Origin: Leptospiraceae bacterium
Lineage (GTDB): Bacteria; Spirochaetota; Leptospiria; Leptospirales; Leptospiraceae
Length of the DNA stretch: 64,000 bases
Assembly (NCBI GenBank): GCA_022402465.1
Contig: JAKRSH010000022.1
Span: forward strand, 124,001 to 188,000
Direction: 5' to 3'
Part shown: positions 49,557 to 59,696 of the stretch, piece after piece
How positions within the stretch are numbered: the stretch's first letter is position 1
Layout of the letters: each line of letters opens with the position of its first letter
Position numbers and translations under genes: made by a program
The notes under the pieces: generated by a model
What the model was told of the DNA's origin: nothing
Databases searched by the model: none
Seen by the model: the letters and a program-made list of their open reading frames with translations, nothing else

Positions 49557-50855
49557 CTATCCGTGCTGTCCTATTAATTCTTTTTGTTCTGTTTTATGAG
49601 ATTCCAGTTTAAATCTAGAAGTGAATTCACTTGTAAACTTTTGGATTGTGGGTCTAACAGCCATTACGCAAGCATCAGCAAGTGGACAAATTGTAGTTCC
49701 ACCTTCCATATTTCTTGAAAGAGATAGTATCAGATCTAATTCTTTCTGAGATCCTTCCCCTATTCTGATTTTATTTAAAAGATCTTTGACCCAGTGCGTG
49801 CCTTCTCGACAAGGAGTGCATTGTCCACAGGATTCATGTGCATAAAAGGAAGCTAACCTGTAGGTTGTTTCAACAAGATCTGCATCTTCGCTGAGTATAA
49901 TGACAGCACCTGAGCCCAGCATACTTTTGAAAGAGGCTATAGATTCAAAGTCCATTTTAGCCTTTTGCACTTCTTCTGCATTCAAAATTGGAGCTGATGA
50001 ACCACCTGGTATAACCGCTTTTAGTTTCTTGCCATCTTTCATACCCTGGCACTGTATGTTGATAAGATCCATTAAAGGGGTGCCGAGCTCGATTTCATAT
50101 ACTCCAGGACGATTTACATGACCACTCACAGAAAAAACTCTAGTTCCTGGTGACTTTTCTGTTCCTATCTTCTTGTATTCTGCAGAACCCATTTCTAAAA
50201 TATGAGGAACATTGCACAAGGTCTCAACATTGTTTACAACCGTAGGGCAATTGTACAAGCCTGATATAGCTGGAAAAGGAGGCTTGAGTCTTGGATGACC
50301 TCTTCTTCCCTCTAGAGAATTGATCAGAGCTGATTCTTCCCCGCAAATGTAAGCACCTGCTCCTGCATAAACAGCTAGGTCAAAATTGTAACCAGAGCCT
50401 AGAATATTTTTCCCTAAAAGCCCAGATTTATAAGCCTCATCTACTGCAAGAGAAACAATGTCTATACCTTTATTGAACTCACCCCGGATATAAATATAAC
50501 CTTGGTGGCAATCAATGGCTTTTGCAGCTATCAACATTCCTTCAATTAACATATGAGGAAGATTTTCTAGTAGCTTGCGGTCCTTAAAAGTACCGGGCTC
50601 TCCCTCGTCTGCATTGCAGATCAAATATTTTGGCTTATCTGTCTTAGGGATAAAAGACCATTTCATGCCTGTAGGAAAACCAGCTCCACCACGACCCCTA
50701 AGCCCTGAATCTTTAACAAGTGCTACAATTTCATCTGGTGTCATGGAACTAAGTGCTTTCTTCGCCGACTTATATCCTCCTACAGATTGGTAGTGATTCA
50801 AAGTATGGGATTCAGGATGATCTATGTGTTTGGTGAGTAAAAGTTTTTCCGCCAT
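49557..50855 (-). CDS. nuoF: NADH-quinone oxidoreductase subunit F
   Basis: 432 residues. NADH and FMN binding subunit with [16 protein letters not shown] and [19 protein letters not shown], and the 4Fe-4S motif [15 protein letters not shown], plus a fourth Cys in [10 protein letters not shown]. All four cluster ligands are present, so it should be functional. It starts 1 base after nuoE. Confidence 0.96.
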   Translation of the reverse strand: MAEKLLLTKHIDHPESHTLNHYQSVGGYKSAKKALSSMTPDEIVALVKDSGLRGRGGAGFPTGMKWSFIPKTDKPKYLICNADEGEPGTFKDRKLLENLPHMLIEGMLIAAKAIDCHQGYIYIRGEFNKGIDIVSLAVDEAYKSGLLGKNILGSGYNFDLAVYAGAGAYICGEESALINSLEGRRGHPRLKPPFPAISGLYNCPTVVNNVETLCNVPHILEMGSAEYKKIGTEKSPGTRVFSVSGHVNRPGVYEIELGTPLMDLINIQCQGMKDGKKLKAVIPGGSSAPILNAEEVQKAKMDFESIASFKSMLGSGAVIILSEDADLVETTYRLASFYAHESCGQCTPCREGTHWVKDLLNKIRIGEGSQKELDLILSLSRNMEGGTTICPLADACVMAVRPTIQKFTSEFTSRFKLESHKTEQKELIGQHG

Positions 50856-50856
50856 A

Positions 50857-51348
50857 TTATTGCCCCTCTGCCTGTAAAGTGTGGATCAAGGCAGATACAT
50901 CTTGTGGTTTGAGATTTTCATAATAACGATCATTGATTTGAGCAACGGGACCGAATCCACAAGCTCCCAAACACTGAACTTCCTCAACAGTAAAGGTTTT
51001 GTCTTTGGTTGTTTGCCCTTTATCAATGCCTAGTGTTTTACAAAATTCTTTCGTTACCGAATCAGAACCAGAAAGATAGCAAGAAATATTCGAACATATT
51101 TGGACATGAAACTTTCCAACTGGTTTCTTATTGTACATTGTATAAAAAGTAGCAACACCGTAAACATGGGCTAAGGAAATGGGCGATCCGATTCGATCAG
51201 CAATGTATTGCATACCATCATTATCAACAAAACCCCTATCTCTTTGCAAAAAATACAAACAAGGTAAGATCAATGATCTCTTATCTGGAAATTGATCCTT
51301 AATCTTTAGAAAAGTTTCTTCACTCTTAGCTGAGAATTGGTAATTCAT
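50857..51348 (-). CDS. nuoE: NADH-quinone oxidoreductase subunit E
   Basis: 163 residues from the ATG that overlaps the nuoD stop (TAATG). The 2Fe-2S ligands lie in [13 protein letters not shown] and [12 protein letters not shown]. Partner of NuoF in the NADH-dehydrogenase module; its cluster is thought to sit off the main electron path. Ordinary length. Confidence 0.95.
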   Translation of the reverse strand: MNYQFSAKSEETFLKIKDQFPDKRSLILPCLYFLQRDRGFVDNDGMQYIADRIGSPISLAHVYGVATFYTMYNKKPVGKFHVQICSNISCYLSGSDSVTKEFCKTLGIDKGQTTKDKTFTVEEVQCLGACGFGPVAQINDRYYENLKPQDVSALIHTLQAEGQ

Positions 51349-52568
51349 TAACAATCTAACTCCCCAGCAATTACATTCAAAGAGCTCATAGTTGCTACGG
51401 AATCTGCAAGAAGTCCACCTCTAACTAGATCAGGAAAAGATTGGTAGTACCAAAAGCAAGGTCTTCGAACGTGAACTCTCCATGGAGTCTTTTCACCCTC
51501 TGAGATAATTGTATAACCCAGCTCTCCATTAGCGGCTTCTGTTGCAAGATAACATTCCCCTACTGGTGCTTTAATGCCATGCATGATAATCTTAAAATGA
51601 TAGATCAGCTCTTCCATATTTTTATAAACTTTATCTTTGGATGGAAGAAAGATATGAGGAAGATCAGCGTGATAATTCCCTGCTGGAATATTATTAATAA
51701 GTTGCTCTATAATTCTTATAGATTGACGCATTTCTTCCATACGAACCAAAGTTCTATGCAGAACGGAACCATCTTCACCAACTGGTATATCAAAATCTAC
51801 CTTATCATAGAGCATATAAGGTTGGTCTTTTCGAATATCCCAATCAACTCCAGTAGCTCTAAGGTTAGGACCAGAATATCCATAGGCTATAGCGTCTTCC
51901 TGAGATAGTCCACCTATCCCTGCAGTTCTATCTTGAAAGATACGATTTCGAATTAATAAATTATTGAATTCTTCTAAGGCAGGTTTAAGCTCTCTACAAA
52001 CCAACTGTATTTCATCAACAAATTCTGGATAGATATCTCTTTCCATTCCACCTACACGACAGAATGTGGTTGTGAGCCTGGCTCCTGTTAGCTTCTCTAG
52101 AACCTGGTAAATATTTTCTCTATGGTGAAATAAGTGAAGAAAGCCCGAAAAAGCTCCAATATCTACCCCTAGAATCCCTACACAAACAATGTGATCCATA
52201 ATTCGTGATAACTCAGAGATTATCATACGAACATAAGTTACTCTATCAGGGACTTCTATTTGGAGCATCTTCTCCACAGTTAGTATCCAACCAATATTGT
52301 TCATTGGTGTAGATACATAGTTCATACGATCCGTACAAACAAGAAATTGATTGTAATCGTATCTTTCTCCTAACTTTTCAAAGCATCTATGAACATAGCC
52401 GATAACAGATTCGGCTTCTACGATTCTTTCCCCATCAATTTGGATTACATTCTGCAAGATTCCATGGGTAGCCGGATGGGAAGGTCCTAGGTTAACGAGT
52501 AAATGTCCTTCGGGAAGATTTTTAAATTTTTCATTGAAATGGGCTTTGGTCTTATCATACATCACCAT
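51348..52568 (-). CDS. nuoD: NADH-quinone oxidoreductase subunit D
   Basis: 406 residues. Quinone-site subunit related to NiFe-hydrogenase large chains: [21 protein letters not shown] and [24 protein letters not shown] lies 8 bases before the ATG. NuoC and NuoD are separate genes here, unlike the NuoCD fusion of E. coli. Confidence 0.96.
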   Translation of the reverse strand: MVMYDKTKAHFNEKFKNLPEGHLLVNLGPSHPATHGILQNVIQIDGERIVEAESVIGYVHRCFEKLGERYDYNQFLVCTDRMNYVSTPMNNIGWILTVEKMLQIEVPDRVTYVRMIISELSRIMDHIVCVGILGVDIGAFSGFLHLFHHRENIYQVLEKLTGARLTTTFCRVGGMERDIYPEFVDEIQLVCRELKPALEEFNNLLIRNRIFQDRTAGIGGLSQEDAIAYGYSGPNLRATGVDWDIRKDQPYMLYDKVDFDIPVGEDGSVLHRTLVRMEEMRQSIRIIEQLINNIPAGNYHADLPHIFLPSKDKVYKNMEELIYHFKIIMHGIKAPVGECYLATEAANGELGYTIISEGEKTPWRVHVRRPCFWYYQSFPDLVRGGLLADSVATMSSLNVIAGELDC

Positions 52569-52570
52569 AA

Positions 52571-53098
52571 TTAATCTTCCTTAGAAATATCATCTTGGAT
52601 ATGGATTTGCAAAAGGTCTTGGATCAAATAATCTTGCCCTGGACCTTCCAGAGGGTAGTCCTTACGAAGGGGGTATCCCACAAAATTATCTGGTAAAACA
52701 ATTCTTTCTAAATTGGGATGGTTGATAAAAGGAATACCAAACAAATCGTAAACTTCCCTCTCTGGCCAATTGGCACCTTTGAAAACAGAAACTATCGAAG
52801 GAACTGAATCTCCCTCGTCTACAGGAACACGTAGTTGGATCTGGAAGTGTTTATTCTTAGGTGATCGTATAAGATACAAGACTTCAAAGCGAATCTTTTT
52901 CTTTCCAAGCCAATCAACAGCCGTTAAATCATTTAGGTAGTTAAAAGAAAAATCCTTATGAGACTTTAGTGCTTCCAAAACAGGAACTATACCTTCTGGT
53001 TTAAGGAAAACATGAGGGATGTTTGAATTTCTATTTTCTTCTTCTAGAAGAAAATGAGAGTAATTCGATTTTAAAAACGTAAGAATCGATTCAATCAT
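52571..53098 (-). CDS. nuoC: NADH-quinone oxidoreductase subunit C
   Basis: 175 residues. The 30-kDa-type subunit with [28 protein letters not shown] and the end segment [11 protein letters not shown], which are the family signature. It is separate from nuoD and overlaps nuoB by 4 bases. Confidence 0.95.
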   Translation of the reverse strand: MIESILTFLKSNYSHFLLEEENRNSNIPHVFLKPEGIVPVLEALKSHKDFSFNYLNDLTAVDWLGKKKIRFEVLYLIRSPKNKHFQIQLRVPVDEGDSVPSIVSVFKGANWPEREVYDLFGIPFINHPNLERIVLPDNFVGYPLRKDYPLEGPGQDYLIQDLLQIHIQDDISKED

Positions 53099-53655
53099 CT
53101 TACAACCAATGGCCGATTTCTTTCGTTGATCTCCTGAATCTTTCTCATGACTTCCTGTCTTCGATTTTCAAGTCCTTGGGATTTAACTTTTTCTTGTAAT
53201 TTAATTACAGCATCTAGTAAGGCTTCTGGTCTTGGTGGACAACCTGGTACATACACATCTACAGGAAGGATTCTATCTATACCTTGCAAAACTCCATAAG
53301 TATGAAACATACCTCCTGAAGAAGCACAGGCTCCTACGCTAATAACATATTTGGGTTCAGCTAATTGGTCATAGATCTCTCTAAGAACTGGAGCCATTTT
53401 ATAAGTGATAGTTCCAAGAACGAGGATCATATCAGCTTGGCGTGGAGAAAAGGAAGGACGTTCCGCACCAAACCTAGCTATATCATAATCAGAACAGGAT
53501 GTACTCATATACTCAATTCCACAACATGCAGTTGCAAAAGGATAAGGCCATAGTGAATAGGATTTACCCCATTGAATTACTGAATCAAGATTTGCAACCT
53601 GTGCCATATCACCTAGCATCTCACCAGGCTTACTCATTAAATCCTTCAATCCCAT
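53095..53655 (-). CDS. nuoB: NADH-quinone oxidoreductase subunit B
   Basis: 186 residues. It carries the last iron-sulfur cluster N2: ATACCGIEY, the segment VGACASSGG and [14 protein letters not shown] with its proline-rich Cys, so all four Cys are present. Electrons normally reach N2 through NuoI, which is not encoded here. Confidence 0.96.
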   Translation of the reverse strand: MGLKDLMSKPGEMLGDMAQVANLDSVIQWGKSYSLWPYPFATACCGIEYMSTSCSDYDIARFGAERPSFSPRQADMILVLGTITYKMAPVLREIYDQLAEPKYVISVGACASSGGMFHTYGVLQGIDRILPVDVYVPGCPPRPEALLDAVIKLQEKVKSQGLENRRQEVMRKIQEINERNRPLVVR

Positions 53656-54023
53656 TCCAATGCTCCTTTCTTCCAGACGTAATAGAGTCCTATAACTAAT
53701 ATCAGTAAAAATACAAGCATTTCGACAAAAATAAAAATAGCCAAGCCTGCTTCTTTAAAGTTCAAGAGATTCACAGCCCAAGGGAAAAGAAATACTGCTT
53801 CGATATCGAAGAGAATAAACAAAACAGCCACCATATAAAATTTTATATTAAAAAGACTTCTTGCATCACCATAGTATTCCACACCGCACTCAAAAGTATC
53901 CTGGGGTTTGGTTTTCTTCTTTGGTTGAATAATAAAAGCTAAAACGAGAATGATTGCGGAGAAACCAATCCCTAAGATAAGTTGTAAGGCGATTGGAGCA
54001 AAACTATCTGGTGCGATTCCCAT
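53646..54023 (-). CDS. nuoA: NADH-quinone oxidoreductase subunit A
   Basis: 125 residues with three helices and [20 protein letters not shown], the conserved acidic segment. First gene of the operon and overlaps nuoB by 10 bases. The 72-base gap upstream is the only likely promoter site for the operon, though readthrough from rarA is possible. Confidence 0.95.
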   Translation of the reverse strand: MGIAPDSFAPIALQLILGIGFSAIILVLAFIIQPKKKTKPQDTFECGVEYYGDARSLFNIKFYMVAVLFILFDIEAVFLFPWAVNLLNFKEAGLAIFIFVEMLVFLLILVIGLYYVWKKGALEWD

Positions 54024-54095
54024 ATTGATTTATGTTTCTAGTATCTCTTTTCTCTTAGACACAAGTCAAGAGAGAATTTGGTTTTTTTTAGGAAA

Positions 54096-55364
54096 TTATG
54101 GATATTTCTTGAACTTTGAACCTGACCAGATCTTCCTAAGTTGAGTTTTTAGGTTTATATCCATACCATTCTCAGTTGGGAAGTAAAACTGGGGCGGATC
54201 ATTTGCAAATTCTTCAGGAAAATAATTCTCTTCAACAAAATTTCCTGGAAAATCATGAGGGTATTTATATCCCTTAGCTGCACCTTCTTGTTTATGCAGT
54301 GAAGTTGGAGCATTTCTGAGGTGATTGGGAATAATGAGCTGAGATATTTTTTCTTTGATGAACTTCTTAGTTGAATGCCAAGCTGAGTAACTAGCATTTG
54401 ATTTTGGACAAGAGGCAAGAAAACTTGTAACTTGTGCAAGTGAGATAGCTGCCTCGGGCATTCCAATTCTTTCAACTACATTTAGGCAAGCCACGGCAAG
54501 TGGCAAGGCATGTATGGAAGCATTGCCAACATCTTCGGAAGCAAAAACCACAAGTCGCCTAGCAATAAATAAGGGGTCTTCCCCTGCTTCCAACATAAAA
54601 GTCATGTAAAGCAGACTCGCGTCAGGATCCGATCCCCTCATGGATTTTATAAAAGCTGAAATAAGATCATAGTGGTTTTCTTTATCTTTATCATAATCAA
54701 CAACTCGTGAGTCGAGATAGGATTTCACTTCCTCGGATGGGATTAAAGAACCCTCTGAGTGCAGGGAGAAAAGTGCCTCTAGGGTTGTTAATAGCTTGCG
54801 TGCATCTCTGCCAGAACTTAAAATCAATAATTTCTTAGCATCGGAATCCAGGCTACGACTCTTACCTTCCAGAATCATTGCCTTTTCGAGAACCTCATCC
54901 AAGGCTTCATCGGAAAGAGGATCTAGTCTGAAAACTTGCATTCTCGAGAGAAGCGGTCTATTTATCCTAAATCCAGGATTCTCAGTGGTTGCTCCAATCA
55001 GGACTATTTTTCCTTTCTCAACCACATCCAAAAGGGAATCTTGTTGGCTGGAATTGAATCTGTGGATCTCATCTAAGAAAAGTAAGATGGTTCCTATCCT
55101 ATCTGCTTCTGTGAAAACATCTCTAACTTCTTTAACTCCTGATGATACTGCGCTTAAAGTTCGTGTTGGTAGATTCCAAGATTTTGCAAGAATATGAGCA
55201 AGTGTCGTCTTACCAGAGCCAGGTGGTCCATACAGTAAAATAGAGACAGGCCTTTTCAAACGCTTCAAATCATTCATGATACGATTCTGGCCCAAGACAG
55301 CATCGAAGCTCTCTGGTCTAAGTCTATGGGCTAGTGGTATGTAGGAAGAAGAGAATAGATTCAA
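54096..55364 (-). CDS. rarA: RarA/MgsA-family replication-associated recombination protein
   Basis: 422 residues. An AAA+ ATPase with Walker A ILLYGPPGSGKTTLA, Walker B ILLFLDEIHRF and sensor region GATTENPGF. The C-terminal MgsA domain with DPLFIARRLVVFASEDVGNA is intact. It acts at stalled replication forks. It starts at TTG and overlaps the preceding small gene by 4 bases (TTGA). Confidence 0.94.
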   Translation of the reverse strand: MNLFSSSYIPLAHRLRPESFDAVLGQNRIMNDLKRLKRPVSILLYGPPGSGKTTLAHILAKSWNLPTRTLSAVSSGVKEVRDVFTEADRIGTILLFLDEIHRFNSSQQDSLLDVVEKGKIVLIGATTENPGFRINRPLLSRMQVFRLDPLSDEALDEVLEKAMILEGKSRSLDSDAKKLLILSSGRDARKLLTTLEALFSLHSEGSLIPSEEVKSYLDSRVVDYDKDKENHYDLISAFIKSMRGSDPDASLLYMTFMLEAGEDPLFIARRLVVFASEDVGNASIHALPLAVACLNVVERIGMPEAAISLAQVTSFLASCPKSNASYSAWHSTKKFIKEKISQLIIPNHLRNAPTSLHKQEGAAKGYKYPHDFPGNFVEENYFPEEFANDPPQFYFPTENGMDINLKTQLRKIWSGSKFKKYP

Positions 55365-55597
55365 GACTCTAGAAACTCCGATCTTGCCAAAACTTCTTTA
55401 GACTTTTGCAACGCGATATAGATAAATTCACTGCAAATATCGCAGCCCGATTGGCAACAGACTAAGGATGATTCAGGAATGCTTCCATCCAAATATTGTT
55501 TTAACTGAGGAAGTATACCCTCAGGAAGTTGGTATTGCTTAAGAACACCAATGAGTAGCTCATCCTTAGTAGGAGGAAAAAGCAAGCCCTCATTCAT
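55361..55597 (-). CDS. Small CCxSGC-motif protein
   Basis: 78 residues from the ATG that overlaps the DedA stop; a longer upstream frame would overlap DedA strongly. The motif CCQSGCDICSEF, with four Cys spaced CC-x3-C-x2-C, resembles the short Oxidored-like proteins named for a CC.SGC..C motif. It may bind metal or a cluster. Function is unknown. It overlaps both neighbours by 4 bases. Confidence 0.65.
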   Translation of the reverse strand: MNEGLLFPPTKDELLIGVLKQYQLPEGILPQLKQYLDGSIPESSLVCCQSGCDICSEFIYIALQKSKEVLARSEFLES

Positions 55598-56262
55598 ATC
55601 TCCAGCCATCCAAGTCTCATCGCATAGTAGTATATTAACATTCTCGCAATTCGAAATTGGGATCCAAGAAAAAATTGCAAAAAGCTCATTTTGAAAGAAC
55701 CTGTTGTATATGCCATCCAAGAATAAGGAATAGGCGTTAAAGCAGAGAGAACAACCGCCCAGAACCCGTATTTACGAATATAAGGAACAAGTTTATCTTC
55801 ATATTGAAGAATAAGCCTTCTTCCTAAAGAAAACCTAGGAATAATGAATCTACCAATTGCATATGATATGCAGCCACCCATAATGGAACCAATAGAACAA
55901 GATACTATCACCCAAAAAGGTTCTAAGTCTGCTGCTATAGAAAAAACTAAAAAAGCATCAGGAGGAATAAAAATAGGAAGAGAATCACTAAGAAGCATTC
56001 CAAAAAGAAGTCCCCAAAAACCTATTTGGTGAACCACCTTCTCTGAATAAAAAATGAGTTCTTCTCGTATTGTTAAACTCAAACCAATTACTATCAATAC
56101 CAAGATCACAATGGTAAGAATGGTTTGAAATGCTAATTTGATTAAGCTATTGGCAGAATCTTTGGAATGCTTAGAAAGTTTAACATTGCTAGACTCAGAA
56201 TTCTTTGTTTCTTTGTCCAGAATTGTGGAATCCACTTGAGATTCAGGTAGGATGGTATTCAT
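55594..56262 (-). CDS. DedA-family (VTT domain) membrane protein
   Basis: 222 residues with a Ser/Thr-rich N-terminal tail and about five membrane segments. The family core is IPIFIPPDAFLVFS-like (here LPIFIPPDAFL), then GSIMGGCISYAIGRFI and the later ALTPIPYSWMAYTTGS. DedA proteins act as lipid or proton-linked transporters and flippases, maintaining membrane composition. It overlaps pth by 4 bases at its start. Confidence 0.85.
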   Translation of the reverse strand: MNTILPESQVDSTILDKETKNSESSNVKLSKHSKDSANSLIKLAFQTILTIVILVLIVIGLSLTIREELIFYSEKVVHQIGFWGLLFGMLLSDSLPIFIPPDAFLVFSIAADLEPFWVIVSCSIGSIMGGCISYAIGRFIIPRFSLGRRLILQYEDKLVPYIRKYGFWAVVLSALTPIPYSWMAYTTGSFKMSFLQFFLGSQFRIARMLIYYYAMRLGWLEI

Positions 56263-56828
56263 ATTGATTTATTATTTCTTGCTGCAATTTTGATTTGTTC
56301 ACGAATCCAATCATGGATTCTCTTATTTGACTCTTGGATAAGTGCTTGTAATTGTTCTATTTCTTCTGATGAAAACTTTTGTAGGACAAAATCAGCAACA
56401 TCCATTCCAGGATGAATAGGCTTACCTACACCAAATCGAAGTCTATGAAAATCAGAATTTCCTAATCTTTCCACTATGTCTGCAAGTCCGTTGTGGCCAG
56501 CTGTTCCACCCCCAATCTTGTTTTTAATTTTGGCAAAAGGAATATCAATCTCATCATGTACAATTAGAATTTGAGAACTAGGAATCTTCATCATCCTTGC
56601 AAGTCGAGATACTTCCTTACCAGACAGATTCATATATTCTTGGGGTTTTAATAGATGAATACTTGCTTCTTGCAAATTATATTTAGTATATAGGGAATTT
56701 TTGTTAGTTGACCAATCTAGTTTCTCTTTCGAGCAGAAATCATCCAATATCATAAATCCAATATTATGGCGAGTCTTTTCGTATTTAGTTCCTGGATTGC
56801 CTAGTCCTGCGATTAAGAGATTCATCAT
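56259..56828 (-). CDS. pth: Peptidyl-tRNA hydrolase
   Basis: 189 residues. Catalytic His in KTRHNIGFM, with GLGNPGTKYE, the Asn in EYMNLSG and the binding motif GGGTAGHNGL. It cleaves peptidyl-tRNA released from stalled ribosomes. The first of two adjacent Met codons is taken because it overlaps the cimA stop by 4 bases. Confidence 0.95.
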   Translation of the reverse strand: MMNLLIAGLGNPGTKYEKTRHNIGFMILDDFCSKEKLDWSTNKNSLYTKYNLQEASIHLLKPQEYMNLSGKEVSRLARMMKIPSSQILIVHDEIDIPFAKIKNKIGGGTAGHNGLADIVERLGNSDFHRLRFGVGKPIHPGMDVADFVLQKFSSEEIEQLQALIQESNKRIHDWIREQIKIAARNNKSI

Positions 56829-58354
56829 GGGAAGATAAGATTGATCATTTTTTCAGTAGCTTTCATTGCAGCCACGACCTGGTCCGAATCAACTCCTATT
56901 GTTCTAAGAGGGATAGGATCGTCTTTTCGTTTCCAAGTGATCACTGCTTCAACGAGTGCATCTGTTCTTCCACCAGGTGGTATGCGCACCTCATAATCTT
57001 CCAAAGAAGGCATCTCTATCCCAATTTCCTTATTGATCTTCCGAAGTGCCTTCATAAAGGCATCATAGCCGCCATCCCCGCTTCCATCAGCTGAATAGTC
57101 TTTGCCTTTGTATTGAATATGAAGTTTTGCACTCGGTGTTGCCCCTAGACCTGATTCGACAATGCATGTTATGATTTTAAAACTAATACTTTCTGACTTT
57201 CCAGATATATCCGCAATAATAAAAGGTATATCTTCGGGAGTTACTATCTTACTTTGATCACCTAATTCAATGATACGGTCAAGAACTTTCTTTTCCATCT
57301 CTGGACTTAGAACCAATCCTTGTCGTTTTAAATTTTCTGTAAGGCTTGCCTTACCTGCGAGCTTACCTAAAGCATAACTTCGAGTTCTTCCAAATCGTTC
57401 TGGAAGAATTGGATTGGCATAGAGATTAGCCTTCTTATCTCCATCGGCGTGGATTCCAGCAGTTTGGGTAAAAACATCCTCGCCCACAATAGGACGGTTA
57501 GCAGAAATTCGTTTTCCACTGAAAACTTCCACTAATCTGCTAGCATTTGTAATTTCCTTTTCTACTATCCCTGTCTTTACTCCAAGCTTATCATGAAGTG
57601 CTGTAATTACAGCTTCTAAAGGAGAGTTGCCAGCACGCTCACCAAGCCCATTTACAGAGACATGAATGCCTTTTGCACCAGACTGAACGGCAACCAGGCA
57701 GTTAGCAACCGCTAGATCATAATCATTATGCCCATGAAATTCTAAATGCTGTTCGGGGTATCTCTGAAGAATACTATCAATTCCTACTCTGGTTTCATCT
57801 GGCGATAGAACTCCTAAGGTATCTGGCAGGAAGAGATATTGGATAGGTTCTTTTTGCAAATGCCCAACTAAATCAAGCACATAGCCTGAACTGTTGCGAA
57901 AACCATTAGACCAATCTTCTAAATATACATTTACTCTAAATCCTTGTTTGGTGGCGAGTTGAATAACTTCAGAGACTTCTTTAAAATGTTCAGCTGGAGA
58001 TTTACGAAGTTGTTTTTCTAAATGAAGCAAAGATCCTTTGGTCAATAAATTAAGAGTTCGTACCCCAGTCTCTTTCATCCAATCAACTGTCTTACCACTA
58101 TCCACAAAGCCTAAAATTTCTATCCTATCTGTTAAATTTTCACCAGCCGCCCAGTCCATAATCTTTCGAACGGATTCTAACTCACCACGTGAGACTCTGG
58201 CGGATGCAATTTCAACACGGTGGACATTCAACTTCTGTAAAAGAAATTTGGCAATGTTCATTTTCTCTTCACTAGAGAAACTTACACCCTGTGTCTGCTC
58301 TCCATCACGAAGAGTGACATCTAAAACTTGTATGGAATCTTGCATTCTGTTCAT
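56825..58354 (-). CDS. cimA: (R)-citramalate synthase
   Basis: 509 residues. Condenses pyruvate and acetyl-CoA to citramalate, the first step of the pyruvate route to isoleucine used in Leptospira. R16, D17, L81, L104, Y144, E146 and T179 fall at exactly the numbers I know for the L. interrogans enzyme, where Leu81, Leu104 and Tyr144 form the hydrophobic pyruvate pocket; this separates it from leuA. The catalytic HGHND is at FHGHNDYDLAV. A C-terminal isoleucine-sensing domain follows about residue 390. It overlaps both neighbours by 4 bases. Confidence 0.93.
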   Translation of the reverse strand: MNRMQDSIQVLDVTLRDGEQTQGVSFSSEEKMNIAKFLLQKLNVHRVEIASARVSRGELESVRKIMDWAAGENLTDRIEILGFVDSGKTVDWMKETGVRTLNLLTKGSLLHLEKQLRKSPAEHFKEVSEVIQLATKQGFRVNVYLEDWSNGFRNSSGYVLDLVGHLQKEPIQYLFLPDTLGVLSPDETRVGIDSILQRYPEQHLEFHGHNDYDLAVANCLVAVQSGAKGIHVSVNGLGERAGNSPLEAVITALHDKLGVKTGIVEKEITNASRLVEVFSGKRISANRPIVGEDVFTQTAGIHADGDKKANLYANPILPERFGRTRSYALGKLAGKASLTENLKRQGLVLSPEMEKKVLDRIIELGDQSKIVTPEDIPFIIADISGKSESISFKIITCIVESGLGATPSAKLHIQYKGKDYSADGSGDGGYDAFMKALRKINKEIGIEMPSLEDYEVRIPPGGRTDALVEAVITWKRKDDPIPLRTIGVDSDQVVAAMKATEKMINLIFP

Positions 58355-58626
58355 TTTATATACTTTCTTAATATTTCATTCGAAGGTCCGAGGATTTCTA
58401 CCATGGTAGTTCCAGGATTGGATCTCAAAAACTCAGGGCGCTCTACTAATTTCAGAAAATCTTGGCTGTCTACATAGTCAATTGTCATTTTTTTCAGAAT
58501 CCCTTCTCCTATTCCATGGACAATTTCAATGTATTTTTCACCTTCAACAAATGCATCTTGGATTTCTCGCTCTAATTTGATTCGCGCTTCTTCGTAATGC
58601 AACTTTCGAATGTAGATTTCTCTCAT
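58351..58626 (-). CDS. Smr-domain protein
   Basis: 91 residues, essentially a bare Smr domain: KLHYEEARIKLEREIQDA followed by EIVHGIGEGILKKM, with the HGIGEG turn in place of the usual HGkG.G. Smr domains are nucleases linked to MutS2 and ribosome rescue. No MutS2 domain is attached here. It is embedded in the 4-base-overlap chain between mutY and cimA. Confidence 0.88.
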   Translation of the reverse strand: MREIYIRKLHYEEARIKLEREIQDAFVEGEKYIEIVHGIGEGILKKMTIDYVDSQDFLKLVERPEFLRSNPGTTMVEILGPSNEILRKYIK

Positions 58627-59681
58627 TCTTGAAAGAGTCCATTACCTGGCAAAAACTTCAAAATCTTTTTCGCTATAGAAGAAGGAAATTCCATTTCTAA
58701 TCTGTCTTTATCTATCCACTTTGAATAAAGACTATGCCCCCCTAAGAAATCTTCTGGAAGATCCTTAGATGTTTTATGGCAAAAGATTTTAATCTTATGA
58801 TGAGTTATTGAGTGAGAAGCAGTTCCTGGTATAAGTTCAGACGGAAGTGTATCGAGCATTTCTTTCATATAACTTGGATTAAGATAATTCTTTGCTTCCT
58901 TAGCAGGTAACTTAGCTTTTTCAATTAAGAATGGGAGAGTGTATAACTTTTTGAAAAATCTTCTGGATGAATCTTGGATAAGAAGTAGTTTTCCTTGTTT
59001 ATAAACCAAATAAAAATGCAATTCCAGTTCAAACTTTGTCTTCTCCAATTTACTCGGAGGGTATTTATCAATAGCGTTTTCTTTGTAAGCCTTGCAAGAG
59101 TTTTGGACTGGACATTTTACACAGATTGGTTTGGGTAAACAAACCAAGGCACCCAATTCCATCATAGCTTGGTTGTGATCGCCTGGGTAGTCTAGGTTTA
59201 GAAAGGAATCGGCAAGACTTTGCCATTTTTTCTCATCAGATTCTGTGAATATCCTAGAAATAACCCTTTTTACATTTCCATCTAACACAGCATATTTCTT
59301 ACCGTATGCCATAGAGAGTATTGCCCTTGCTGTATAAGGACCAACTCCTGGAATTTCTAAAGCTTCTTCTAATGTCTCTGGAAATCTTCCATTGTATCTG
59401 GATGTTACAATCTGACATGCCTTATGTAAATTTCTAGCTCTAGAATAATAGCCAAGTCCACGCCAATGCTCCAGAACCTCTTCCTCGGATGCTCTAGAAA
59501 GAGTCTCCATATCTGGAAAACTAAGAAGGAATTGATTGTAGAGAGGAAGCATGGCTGCAACTCTTGTTTGTTGCAGCATAACTTCAGACACCCATATTTT
59601 ATAGGCAGAAGGTTTATTTCGAAAAGGAAGATCTCTTTTGTTTAGATCGAACCAAGCCTTTAAAGATTCTTGGGCATTCAC
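58623..59681 (-). CDS. mutY: Adenine glycosylase MutY
   Basis: 352 residues. Removes A opposite 8-oxo-G. The HhH-GPD region contains VSEVMLQQTRVA with the catalytic Glu, and LEIPGVGPYTARAILSMAYG with the catalytic Asp further on (VLDGNVKR). The 4Fe-4S loop reads CLPKPICVKCPVQNSC, so the first gap is five residues instead of the usual six. The C-terminal NUDIX-like domain follows. It is the first gene of the chain, 15 bases after the hypothetical gene. Confidence 0.93.
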   Translation of the reverse strand: MNAQESLKAWFDLNKRDLPFRNKPSAYKIWVSEVMLQQTRVAAMLPLYNQFLLSFPDMETLSRASEEEVLEHWRGLGYYSRARNLHKACQIVTSRYNGRFPETLEEALEIPGVGPYTARAILSMAYGKKYAVLDGNVKRVISRIFTESDEKKWQSLADSFLNLDYPGDHNQAMMELGALVCLPKPICVKCPVQNSCKAYKENAIDKYPPSKLEKTKFELELHFYLVYKQGKLLLIQDSSRRFFKKLYTLPFLIEKAKLPAKEAKNYLNPSYMKEMLDTLPSELIPGTASHSITHHKIKIFCHKTSKDLPEDFLGGHSLYSKWIDKDRLEMEFPSSIAKKILKFLPGNGLFQE

Positions 59682-59696
59682 TCTTAGAATAAACTT

